Of a stretch of DNA of 64,000 bases, positions 57,147-64,000 are shown in pieces. Within the stretch, counting starts at the first letter, position 1. Each line of letters begins with the position of its first letter. This DNA is from Micromonospora humi (lineage in GTDB: Bacteria; Actinomycetota; Actinomycetes; Mycobacteriales; Micromonosporaceae). The translations under genes were made by a program, and so were the position numbers. The stretch lies in contig NZ_FMDM01000023.1 of assembly GCF_900090105.1 (NCBI RefSeq), positions 1 through 64,000 of the forward strand. Reading direction: 5' to 3'. The notes under the pieces were generated by a model, which saw only the letters and a list, made by a program, of their open reading frames with translations, had not been told where the DNA came from and did no database searches.

Positions 57147-57262
57147 AACGGCAACGTTACGTAATTCGCGCGGGGCCCGCAAACCCGGGGTCCGGTGATC
57201 CCGACCACCGGGGTGGCCGAGTCACCCGATCGGGATCAACTACGGTGCGTAGGATTCGCTTC

Positions 57263-58207
57263 GTGAAGCGTTCCGTCCGGTTCCCGGTCTCCCCCACGCT
57301 GCTGCGCCGCCTCGCGCTCACCTCGATCATCGCGAACGTGGCGATCGTGGTCACCGGCGGGGCCGTCCGGCTCACCGCCTCCGGTCTCGGCTGCCCCACC
57401 TGGCCCCGGTGCACCGACGAGTCCTACACCACCACGTCCGAGATGGGCGTGCACGGGGTGATCGAGTTCGGCAACCGGCTGCTCACGTTCGCGGTGGGGA
57501 TCATCGCGCTCGCCGTGGTGCTGGCCGTGCTGACCCAGCGCCCGCGCCGCCGAGGGCTGCTGCCGTTGGCCGTGGGCGTGCTGCTCGGCATCCCGGCGCA
57601 GGCGGTCCTCGGCGGGATCACCGTGCTCACCAACCTCAACCCGTGGGTGGTCGGGCTGCACTTCCTCGCCTCGATGGTGGTGATCGCGGTCGCGTACGCG
57701 CTCTGGCGGCGCACCGTCGAGCCGGACGGGCCGGTGACGCCGACCGTGCCGGCGCCGCTGCGTACCCTCGCCCGGCTCACGACCGTGGTCAGCGCGGCCG
57801 TGCTGGTGGTCGGCACCTGGGTGACCGGCAGCGGCCCGCACGCCGGCGACCAGGGCGCGGCCCGCAACGGCCTGGACCCGGCGGCGATCTCCCAGGTGCA
57901 CGCGGACGGCGTCTTCCTGCTGATCGGCCTCTCGGTGGCGCTGTACTTCGCGTTCCGCGCGGTCGGCGCGGCGCGCGCCGCGCGGGCCGCCGGGGTGCTG
58001 CTCGCGGTCGAGCTGGGCCAGGGCCTGATCGGCTTCGTCCAGTACTTCACCCACCTGCCGGCGGCGCTGGTCGCCGCGCACATGCTCGGCTCCTGCCTGG
58101 TGCTGCTGGCCACGCTGGGGGTGCTCTGGAGCACGCGGGAGCGCCACCCGGCGACGAGGGCGACCCCGGCCGCGCAGGCCGCCGAGCCGGTGGGCGCCAC
58201 CGCCTGA
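57263..58207 (+). CDS. ctaA: Heme A synthase (COX15/CtaA)
   Basis: The 314-residue membrane protein has eight TM helices and the heme-ligand histidines in HGVIEFGNRLLTF, LHFLASMVV, QVHADGVFLL and AAHMLGSCLVL, plus the cysteine pair LGCPTWPRCTDE. It oxidises heme O to heme A for cytochrome c oxidase. GTG 57263 is chosen because AGGAT lies 8 nt upstream; GTG 57245 would add six residues. ctaB, which makes heme O, is encoded 5 kb away at the window end. Confidence 0.92.
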   Translation: MKRSVRFPVSPTLLRRLALTSIIANVAIVVTGGAVRLTASGLGCPTWPRCTDESYTTTSEMGVHGVIEFGNRLLTFAVGIIALAVVLAVLTQRPRRRGLLPLAVGVLLGIPAQAVLGGITVLTNLNPWVVGLHFLASMVVIAVAYALWRRTVEPDGPVTPTVPAPLRTLARLTTVVSAAVLVVGTWVTGSGPHAGDQGAARNGLDPAAISQVHADGVFLLIGLSVALYFAFRAVGAARAARAAGVLLAVELGQGLIGFVQYFTHLPAALVAAHMLGSCLVLLATLGVLWSTRERHPATRATPAAQAAEPVGATA

Positions 58208-58280
58208 GCCGGGCGTTACCGCACGGCGGGAGCGGGAATGCGGGCCGGACGACGGACCGTACGCCCGAGGGGAGCTCCCG

Positions 58281-59948
58281 GTGTCGCGCAAGGGCCTTGC
58301 CACGTCCACCCCGCAGCGGCTCACCCCGGTGGCCGGCGCGCCGCTGTGGTGCGACGCCCGCGAGCACGGCCTCACCGGCGACGGGGTGACCAACGACCAG
58401 CCGGCCCTGGCGGCGCTGGTGGACCGCCTCGGCGCCGGCTACGACGCCGACGGCCGGGCCCGGGTGATCTACTGCCCGCCGGGCCTCTACTCGATCCGCG
58501 ACGCCGGCACGGTCTGGCGCAGCGGGGTCTCGCTGATCGGCGCCGGCTCGGCGGCCACCCGGTTCCTGCTCAGCAACGAGGGCAATCGCGCCGATCCGGT
58601 GCCGCTGGCCTACTGGACCACCGTCCAGCACGGCGCGGACCGGGACCGGCACATCACCGACTGCACGTTCGCCGACTTCGAGATCGACGGCTCCGGCGTG
58701 GCCCAGACCGCCTACGACTACCTGGCCAAGGGCCTCGGCCTGCAGTACGTCGTGCGCGGCGTGTTCCGCAACCTCTACATCCACCACACCGGCGCGACCG
58801 GCCTCGGCTGCGACTTCCTCCAGGACACCCTGATCGACGGCGTGGTCGTGGTGGGCTGCGGCCGACTGGACAACGGCCAGCAGATGGGCGGCGCGGGGAT
58901 CGGCGTCGGCGTCGGCGGCTGGGGCGACGTGGAGCGCCTCACCATCGCCAACTGCACCACGGTCGGCAACGGCACCAACGGGATCTTCCTGGAGCTGCAG
59001 AAGGACTACTGGACGCCGCCGCGCGGCATCCGCATCGTCGCCTGCCACAGCCAGGCCAACCGGTTCGGCATCTCGGACTGGGGCGCGGACGGGCTGATCG
59101 TCTCCGGCTGCACCATGACGAGCAACCTGGAGGCCGGCTTCGACGTGTCGGCCAACGGCACCGCGGGGATCGCCGGGCGCGGCGGACTGCTCACCGGGAA
59201 CGTGATCGACTGCAACGTCGGCGACGGGATCAGCATGGGCAACACGCCCGGTCCGTACGCGGTGCAGGGCAACCGGATCAGCCGCAACGGCGGGTACGGC
59301 TACCACGAGCACGACCTCGGCCACGGCTACCGGGGCGCCGCCGCGGACGTGGTGATCCAGGACAACGACATCCGGGAGAACGCGCTGGACGGCATCCGGA
59401 TCGACCGGCCGATGCTGGACGCGTCGATCGTCGGCAACCGGATCCGCGACAACGGACGCCGGTCCGCGCCGGCCCACCGGGGCTCCGGCGACGCGGTGCG
59501 CTTCGGTCCGCGCGAGGTCAGCGACGGCGCGGCGGACTGGCCGGCGAGCGGGCACCGGGGCAAGGTCGTCCGGGTCGACACCCGGGACGCCGTGGTCGCC
59601 GAGAACACCGCCGACCAGCTCTTCCTGGCCGAGGTACGCCCCGACGGCGCCACCGCCTGGAACGAGGCGACGCCGGCCCCCGGCTCGGCGTACGAGCTGC
59701 CGGACGGGCCGGCGGCCTGCGCCGGGATCACCGTGGCGGCCCCGTTCGACTCGGCCACGGTGCGCGGCAACCGGATCTGGCACCGGGACGCCGACACGCA
59801 GGAGTACGGCATCTGGATCACCGAGGCGGGAAGCTGCGTGTCGTGCGCGGTCGAGGACAACGACCTCGCCGGGTCGACGGCCGCGCTGCGACTGGACACC
59901 CCGCCGATCGGCGGTCGCTGGGACCGCAACCACACCGACCGGGACTGA
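58281..59948 (+). CDS. Pectate-lyase-like right-handed beta-helix protein
   Basis: The 555-residue protein starts with the pectate-lyase-3-type motif (CDAREHGLTGDGVTNDQPALAAL, YCPPGLYSI, GVSLIGAG) and continues as parallel beta-helix coils (CTTVGNGTNGIF, GCTMTSNLEAGFDVSANG, GNVIDCNVGDGISMGN, GNRIRDNG). No signal peptide is visible, unlike most polysaccharide lyases. Such folds bind or cleave polysaccharides; the catalytic residues cannot be assigned. It lies 73 bp downstream of ctaA with its own GGGAGCTC ribosome site region. Confidence 0.82.
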   Translation: MSRKGLATSTPQRLTPVAGAPLWCDAREHGLTGDGVTNDQPALAALVDRLGAGYDADGRARVIYCPPGLYSIRDAGTVWRSGVSLIGAGSAATRFLLSNEGNRADPVPLAYWTTVQHGADRDRHITDCTFADFEIDGSGVAQTAYDYLAKGLGLQYVVRGVFRNLYIHHTGATGLGCDFLQDTLIDGVVVVGCGRLDNGQQMGGAGIGVGVGGWGDVERLTIANCTTVGNGTNGIFLELQKDYWTPPRGIRIVACHSQANRFGISDWGADGLIVSGCTMTSNLEAGFDVSANGTAGIAGRGGLLTGNVIDCNVGDGISMGNTPGPYAVQGNRISRNGGYGYHEHDLGHGYRGAAADVVIQDNDIRENALDGIRIDRPMLDASIVGNRIRDNGRRSAPAHRGSGDAVRFGPREVSDGAADWPASGHRGKVVRVDTRDAVVAENTADQLFLAEVRPDGATAWNEATPAPGSAYELPDGPAACAGITVAAPFDSATVRGNRIWHRDADTQEYGIWITEAGSCVSCAVEDNDLAGSTAALRLDTPPIGGRWDRNHTDRD

Positions 59949-59957
59949 CCCGGCGTC

Positions 59958-60671
59958 TCAGCCGGCCTCGGCGGCGAACGCGAGCACGATCAGGCTGCCG
60001 TTGCTGACCGCGTGGGCGACGATCGGCACCCAGAGGTTGCGGTAGCGGTGCAGCAGCCAGGCGAAGAGCAGCCCGGCGAGCAGCGCGCTGACGGTGTTGA
60101 AGACGCGGGGCAGGTGGGCCACCGCGAAGAAGGACGCCGACAGCACGACCGCGGCCACGGCGGGCATCCGCGCCGCGAGCCCCTGGTAGAACACGCCCCG
60201 GTAGAGGATCTCCTCGTAGAGCGGGGACAGCACCGCGCCGAAGACGAACGCGAACGCGAACTGGGCGAGCAGGCTCCCGGCCGGGTGACCGCCCTCGCCA
60301 CCGCCGCCCTCGACCAGCGCGGCGGGCAGGGCCACCAGCAGGACGAGCGTGCCGACGGCCTTCACCATGCCCCAGCCGACGCCCACCGCGACCTGGCGAC
60401 GCGCGGGGCGGTGGAGCCTGAGCGGCCCGACCAGGGTGCCGAAGCGGTGGTGGACGACGGCGAGGCCGACCGCGAGCTGGGTGCCGTTGATCAGGACCCA
60501 GGCGATGCTCGACGACGCCATCTCGGACAGGCCCAGCGCGGCGGGGCCACGGGCGAGAAAGTCCGCCACCGCGGAGTTGGCCAGCCCGATCCCCACGGCG
60601 AACACGAGGACCAGGTCGAGCCAGCTGAACCGGCGGGCGTCGGTGGCGTGGTCAGCTCGGGCGTCGATCAT
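59958..60671 (-). CDS. CPBP family intramembrane metalloprotease
   Basis: The 237-residue membrane protein has the three CPBP/Abi motifs: EExxxR in YEEILYRGVF, FxxxH in FFAVAHLP, and the late HxxxN/B in VAHAVSNGS. Such proteins are glutamic-type intramembrane proteases related to eukaryotic CAAX proteases; in bacteria they act in bacteriocin self-immunity and other roles. ATG 60671 is chosen because the longer start overlaps the operator region. It is divergent from a TetR gene with palindromic sites between. Confidence 0.85.
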   Translation of the reverse strand: MIDARADHATDARRFSWLDLVLVFAVGIGLANSAVADFLARGPAALGLSEMASSSIAWVLINGTQLAVGLAVVHHRFGTLVGPLRLHRPARRQVAVGVGWGMVKAVGTLVLLVALPAALVEGGGGEGGHPAGSLLAQFAFAFVFGAVLSPLYEEILYRGVFYQGLAARMPAVAAVVLSASFFAVAHLPRVFNTVSALLAGLLFAWLLHRYRNLWVPIVAHAVSNGSLIVLAFAAEAG

Positions 60672-60683
60672 GCGGTCAAGATT

Positions 60684-60715
60684 AGGTCGCTGACCTATAT
60701 CGGTCAAATGACCGA
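60684..60715. promoter_or_regulatory. Candidate TetR operators between CPBP and tetR genes
   Basis: Two inverted repeats are next to each other: AGGTC-GCT-GACCT at 60684-60696 and TCGGTCA-AA-TGACCGA at 60700-60715. Both share GGTC/GACC half-sites. They lie 13-44 bp from the CPBP start and 18-49 bp from the TetR start. Confidence 0.6.
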
Positions 60716-60732
60716 CCATCTATGATCGCAGC

Positions 60733-61341
60733 GTGCCCAAACTAGTGGACCACGAGGAACGGCGACGGCATCTCGGCGCCGCCGCCTGTGTCGTGCTGGC
60801 GCGCGCCGGCTCGGTGGGCATGACGGTGCGGGCCGTCGCCGCCGAGGCCGGGATGGCCCTCGCCACCGCCCAGCACTACCTGCCGACGCGGGAACGCATG
60901 GTCCGGGCGGCCATCGACCACCTGGCCGCCCGGGTGGTGCGGCGGGCCCGCGCGATCCCCGCCGACCCGGTCACCGCCGGGGTGATCCGGCAGGCCGCCC
61001 GGGAACTCGTCCCGCTGGACGCCGAGCGCGCCTTCGAGGCCCGGGTCTGGCTCGTCCTCACCGCCGAGGCGCTCGTCGACGACCAGGTCGCCGCGCTGCT
61101 GGCGGAGAGCGAAGCCGAACTCCGGGCGAACCTCGAACGCCTGCTCGCGCTCGGCCGCGCCGGCGGCACCATCGATGCCCGGATAGACCCGCGGGTCGAG
61201 GCCACCGCGCTGGTCACACTCCTGGACGGCATCACGGTACGGGTGCTGACCACCGGCCTGGACCCCGCCGACGCCGGCGCGGAGATCGACAGGCACCTCG
61301 CCCGGCTCACCCCGCGGACCGCGGCCCGGCCCGTCGACTGA
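60733..61341 (+). CDS. TetR family transcriptional regulator
   Basis: The 202-residue regulator has a TetR HTH (RRRHLGAAACVVLARAGSVGMTVRAVAAEAGMALATAQHYLPTRERM), then a helical ligand-binding domain with the C-terminal TALVTLLDGITVRVLTTG stretch common in TetR_C families. It likely controls the divergent CPBP gene and itself through the palindromes at 60684-60715. The GTG start at 60733 lies 17 bp past the operator. Confidence 0.88.
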   Translation: MPKLVDHEERRRHLGAAACVVLARAGSVGMTVRAVAAEAGMALATAQHYLPTRERMVRAAIDHLAARVVRRARAIPADPVTAGVIRQAARELVPLDAERAFEARVWLVLTAEALVDDQVAALLAESEAELRANLERLLALGRAGGTIDARIDPRVEATALVTLLDGITVRVLTTGLDPADAGAEIDRHLARLTPRTAARPVD

Positions 61342-61463
61342 CGAACGGGCCGCCGAGCCGGGTCACCGGCGCGGGCCCGGCCGGCCGCTCAGGCGCCTGA
61401 GGCACACCGGGCGTCCCACCCGGTGATCGCCGGAAGGAACGCCACGACTGCCGCGCGCGCACG

Positions 61464-61598
61464 ACACACCCATGCCGTTCCACCCACGGCCTCGACCGAC
61501 GGCGAGTGGAACGCGATGGGTGTCCGCGCCGGCCCGAGACACCCATGACGTTCCACCCACCATGTGAACGGACGACGAGTGGAACGCCATGGGTGTCT
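61464..61598. repeat. Composite palindromic element, copy 2
   Basis: Unit C (61464-61525) and unit D (61537-61598) are each about 62-bp inverted repeats, with arms of the form AGACACCCATGRCGTTCC and GGAACGCCATGGGTGTCT. They are separated by 11 bp (GCGCCGGCCCG; GCGCGACCCCG in the copy at 12835-12970). They lie in the 431-bp region between a TetR gene and an ATP-grasp gene. The rest of the region holds no gene apart from the 20-bp tandem repeat at 61691. Confidence 0.85.
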
Positions 61599-61690
61599 GC
61601 CGGGGGCGCGACAGACCCGTGGTGCTCCCGCTTGCCGCGAGCGGGATGGCGCTCCGACCGGGGGCGGCGACTTACGCCAGCGGCCGGACC

Positions 61691-61772
61691 GGGGCGGGCA
61701 GCGCCTGAGCGGGGCAGGCAGCGCCTGAGCGGGGCAGGCAGCGCCTGAGCGGGGCAGGCAGCGCCTGAGCGG
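61691..61772. repeat. Tandem 20-bp repeat abutting the ATP-grasp stop
   Basis: Three full copies of GCGCCTGAGCGGGGCAGGCA (61701-61760), with a 10-bp partial copy before (61691-61700) and a 12-bp one after (61761-61772), directly follow the ATP-grasp stop codon at 61773-61775. The copies are identical, indicating recent slippage. There are no spacers, so it is not a CRISPR array. Confidence 0.85.
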
Positions 61773-62690
61773 TCAGGGGCGGCGGGGTAGGTGGGCGAGG
61801 ATCGCCTCGGCGAGCCGGTCCGGTGCGCCGTCGGCGTGGCCGACGAACAGGCTCGGCTCGGTCAGCTCCAGCTCGACCAGCACGGGTGATCCGTCCGGGC
61901 CGGGGATCAGGTCGACCCGGGCGTAAAGCAACCGGTCGACGCCACCCGGGACGGCGGACAGCACCTTCTCGGCGACCGTCAGCTGCTCGTCGGTGGCGGT
62001 GCGGAAGTCGATCCGCTCCTCCTTGTAGAGCGCGGCCTCGCCCAGGTCCGGGCCGGTCAGCATCGGCCCCTTGCGAATCGCGTGGCTGAACGCCAGGCCG
62101 TCGGGGCCGGCCAGGAAGAGCAACGCCGTCTCGCCGGCGGTGTCCACCGCGTCGAGGTAGGGCTGGACCATCGTCACCCGGCCGGCGTCGCCGAGCCGTC
62201 GCACGTGCGCCGACGCCAACGCCCGGTGCTCCGGGTCGGCCAGGTCGTAGCGCCCGGTGTCCTGGCTGCCGGCGCTGACCGCCGGCTTGAGCACGTGTTC
62301 GCCGCTCGGCGGCGGCGCCCAGCGCTCCCCCGGCGCGACCCAAATCGTCGGCACGGTGGGCACCCCTGCAGCGGAGAGCTCGGCCAGGTAGCGCTTGTCG
62401 GTGTTCCAGGCGACCACGTCGGCCGGATTGACCAGCGCCGGCACGGTGCGCGCCCAGGCGACGAACTCGTCCCGGCGCAGGGCGTAGTCCCAGGGTGAGC
62501 GGAGCACGACCAGGTCGAAGCCGGACCAGTCGACGGCCGGGTCGTCCCAGACCGCGATCTCGGCGGCGACACCGCGGGCCGCGAGCGGATCGAGCGCGAG
62601 CCGGTCGTCCGGGTCGAGGTCGGGCAGGGCGGCACAGGTGACGAGAGCGACCCGGGGTCTCCCCCGGGTCGGCTGGTGGTGGTCGGTCAT
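61773..62690 (-). CDS. ATP-grasp enzyme (glutathione-synthetase-like)
   Basis: The 305-residue protein has an N-terminal Rossmann-like part (RVALVTCAALPDLDPDD, FDLVVLRSPWDYALRRDEF) and an ATP-grasp core: LKPAVSAGSQDTGRYD (ATP/phosphate), YLDAVDTAGETALLFLAG, and metal-binding VELELTEPSLF. The overall layout is like prokaryotic glutathione synthetase and DcsG-type enzymes. It should join a carboxyl-phosphate to an amine or thiol; substrates are unknown. ATG 62690 is used; a tandem repeat lies directly after the stop. Confidence 0.82.
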   Translation of the reverse strand: MTDHHQPTRGRPRVALVTCAALPDLDPDDRLALDPLAARGVAAEIAVWDDPAVDWSGFDLVVLRSPWDYALRRDEFVAWARTVPALVNPADVVAWNTDKRYLAELSAAGVPTVPTIWVAPGERWAPPPSGEHVLKPAVSAGSQDTGRYDLADPEHRALASAHVRRLGDAGRVTMVQPYLDAVDTAGETALLFLAGPDGLAFSHAIRKGPMLTGPDLGEAALYKEERIDFRTATDEQLTVAEKVLSAVPGGVDRLLYARVDLIPGPDGSPVLVELELTEPSLFVGHADGAPDRLAEAILAHLPRRP

Positions 62691-62705
62691 GCGGTTATCT
62701 GTATG

Positions 62706-63038
62706 TCAACGGGCCATCGTGCGCCGGGCCATCGACCGCCACAGGTCGTTGCTCGGACGCATCTGGTCCATCAGCTCACGCTCCCAGGCGTTCTCGACGT
62801 CGACTCCGGCCGTGGCGCAGGCCTGCCGTGCGACGACGGTGTCGTCGGCGAACTGGTCCGCCCACGCCCCGTCGGAACCCACGAGCACGATCCGCGCGCC
62901 CCGCTTGCCGACGTACTCGATGACCGCCTTGGCGCCGCCGTGCCCGGCGGCGAACGACTTGATGCCCGCGACCAGGCCGTTGGGGGCCTGCTCACCGGAC
63001 TTGTCAGCCGTCAGCGTCGTATCGGAACCATCTGCCAT
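62706..63038 (-). CDS. Conserved hypothetical protein
   Basis: The 110-residue protein is not assigned to a known function. It has an acidic start (MADGSDTTLTADKSGEQAPNGL), a mixed region KAVIEYVGKRGARIVLVGSDGAWADQFAD, and a C-terminal helix with ENAWERELMDQMRPSNDLWRSMARRTM. It seems conserved in actinobacteria near this locus; that is a recollection, not a result. ATG 63038 fits the conserved start. It precedes the ATP-grasp gene by 15 bp on the same strand, so the two are likely one transcript. Confidence 0.6.
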   Translation of the reverse strand: MADGSDTTLTADKSGEQAPNGLVAGIKSFAAGHGGAKAVIEYVGKRGARIVLVGSDGAWADQFADDTVVARQACATAGVDVENAWERELMDQMRPSNDLWRSMARRTMAR

Positions 63039-63272
63039 GACGCGAAGCCTAAGCAGACTTCCACCCGGATGTGCGAGAACGATGAACTGAATGTGATGCC
63101 AATTACCCACCGGTTTAAGAAGAACCACAGGTAATTTGCCCGGATTTGTCGCTTAAAAAGGGATGGAACGGGCGGCTCGGATCGTCACGCTCTGTCCAGG
63201 TTGATCCCCTGCGGTGGACCCGAAAAAAACTTCTGATGAACCGCCTCACGTGCGCGGACGCGGACGTGACGG

Positions 63273-64000
63273 TCAGATCAGCGCGTCGAGGGCGACCGCG
63301 GCGAACAGGATGGTGAGGTAGGTGGTCGACCAGTGGAAGAGCCGCATCGGCTTGATCGCCTCGCCACGCGTCGCGCGCCGGCACAGCTTGTGCGCCTCGA
63401 CCACGAAGATCCCGCCGACGACAAGCGCGGTCACGCCGTAGAGCGGGCTCATGCCGAGCGGCCAGACCGCCAGCGACGACAGCAGCGTCAGCCAGGAGAA
63501 GCCGATGATCTCCGCGTTGACCCGCCGGACGGAGGCCACCACCGGCAGCATCGGGATGCCGGCCCGGGCGTAGTCGTCCTTGTACTTGATGGCCAGCGCG
63601 TAGAAGTGCGGCATCTGCCAGAAGAAGACCACCGCGAACAGGCCCCAGGCGGCCGGCGCGAGCGAGCCGGTGACCGCGGCCCAGCCGATCAGCACCGGCG
63701 CCGCGCCACAGGCGCCGCCCCAGAACGTGTTGGCGGCCGTGGTCCGCTTCAACCAGAGCGTGTAGACCAGGTCGTAGTAGGCGATCGCGGCCAGCGTCAG
63801 GCCGGCCGCCAGCCAGTTGGTGGTCGCCGCCATCAGCGCCACCGACACCGCCGCCAGCACCAGCCCGAAGACCAGGGCGTTGCGCGGCGACACGGTGTGC
63901 GCCGGCAGCGGGCGGCGCTTGGTGCGCCGCATCAACTGGTCGATGTCGCGGTCGATGTAGCAGTTGAGGACGCTCGCCGCGCCGGCCGCGAGCGAGCCGC
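63273..64000 (-). CDS. ctaB: Protoheme IX farnesyltransferase, 5' end outside the window
   Basis: The visible 242 residues are the C-terminal part of a UbiA-type prenyltransferase. The first Asp-rich motif NCYIDRDID with [11 protein letters not shown] is at the window edge; later TM helices include [21 protein letters not shown] and the second motif region [18 protein letters not shown]. This is the heme O synthase pattern (CyoE/CtaB), which farnesylates protoheme to make heme O for heme A synthesis. The gene runs off the right end; the start and first TM helix lie outside. Confidence 0.92.
   Translation of the reverse strand, partial: GSLAAGAASVLNCYIDRDIDQLMRRTKRRPLPAHTVSPRNALVFGLVLAAVSVALMAATTNWLAAGLTLAAIAYYDLVYTLWLKRTTAANTFWGGACGAAPVLIGWAAVTGSLAPAAWGLFAVVFFWQMPHFYALAIKYKDDYARAGIPMLPVVASVRRVNAEIIGFSWLTLLSSLAVWPLGMSPLYGVTALVVGGIFVVEAHKLCRRATRGEAIKPMRLFHWSTTYLTILFAAVALDALI

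Noticed and set aside
63039-63272. AT-rich 234-bp region between ctaB and the small conserved gene, considered as a riboswitch
   Set aside because: I could not find a recognisable riboswitch core on either strand. It probably holds the promoter of the gene at 63038 and the end of ctaB.

Overview
The window is very GC-rich and reads as actinobacterial chromosome, most likely Micromonosporaceae (Micromonospora-like). This is inferred from gene content and not from a search. The supporting content is a cvnABCD conservon, a DUF5753/DUF397 pair, an acVLRF1-type peptidyl-tRNA hydrolase, an actinobacterial suf operon with its SufR-type regulator, heme A synthase near protoheme farnesyltransferase, many GTG starts and many 1-4 nt gene overlaps. 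I see no tRNA, rRNA, CRISPR array, insertion sequence or phage genes. Protein-coding density is about 90%.

Layout. 1-13 kb: the end of a secreted beta-helix protein, a giant secreted amylopullulanase with two GH13 catalytic domains, a membrane-anchored CBM2 protein, a GNAT enzyme, a GPP34 protein, an amino-acid permease, small hypotheticals and an alpha/beta hydrolase. 13-19 kb: a secreted C39-like peptidase, DedA, a VOC protein, aconitase (acnA), then a decayed DUF5753 regulator next to an intact DUF397 gene. 19-24 kb: a secreted trypsin-like protease, a small membrane protein sharing a motif with its prodomain, hypotheticals, and a divergent SDR/LysR pair. 24-33 kb: one long minus-strand block in which P450, class I terpene synthase and class II diterpene cyclase overlap by 4 nt and lead straight into the conservon (NIT-domain kinase, roadblock, DUF742, GTPase) and a GNAT gene. 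33-41 kb: DUF2630, RIO kinase, a HAD protein lacking its nucleophile, a nitrilase divergent from an AcnR-like TetR gene, then a translationally coupled TIGR04222 / DUF692 (MNIO) / partner cassette, an SDR and a mismatch glycosylase. 41-50 kb: an ABC exporter, enoyl-CoA hydratase, a small HTH protein, a CadD-like transporter, an ABC-F protein with a possible attenuator leader, a zinc metallopeptidase, a seven-bladed RCC1 protein, acVLRF1 and a LysE exporter. 50-57 kb: the suf operon (sufR-B-D-Rieske-C-S-U-T). 57-64 kb: ctaA, a pectate-lyase-like beta-helix protein, a CPBP protease divergent from a TetR gene, an ATP-grasp enzyme, a small conserved protein and the 3' part of ctaB.

Links. AcnA is a [4Fe-4S] enzyme, Suf builds Fe-S clusters, and heme A synthase and CtaB make heme for cytochrome oxidase, so iron cofactor supply is a recurrent theme. 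A near-identical 22-bp site lies upstream of both acnA and the acnR-like gene 21 kb away.

Most notable: (1) the TIGR04222-DUF692-partner cassette, whose first product ends in a 40-residue Gly/Ser/Cys tail and could be a membrane-anchored MNIO substrate; (2) the diterpene operon fused in direction to a conservon; (3) the shared AcnR operator; (4) at least three dispersed palindrome families, one a composite element present twice with the same 11-bp spacer.
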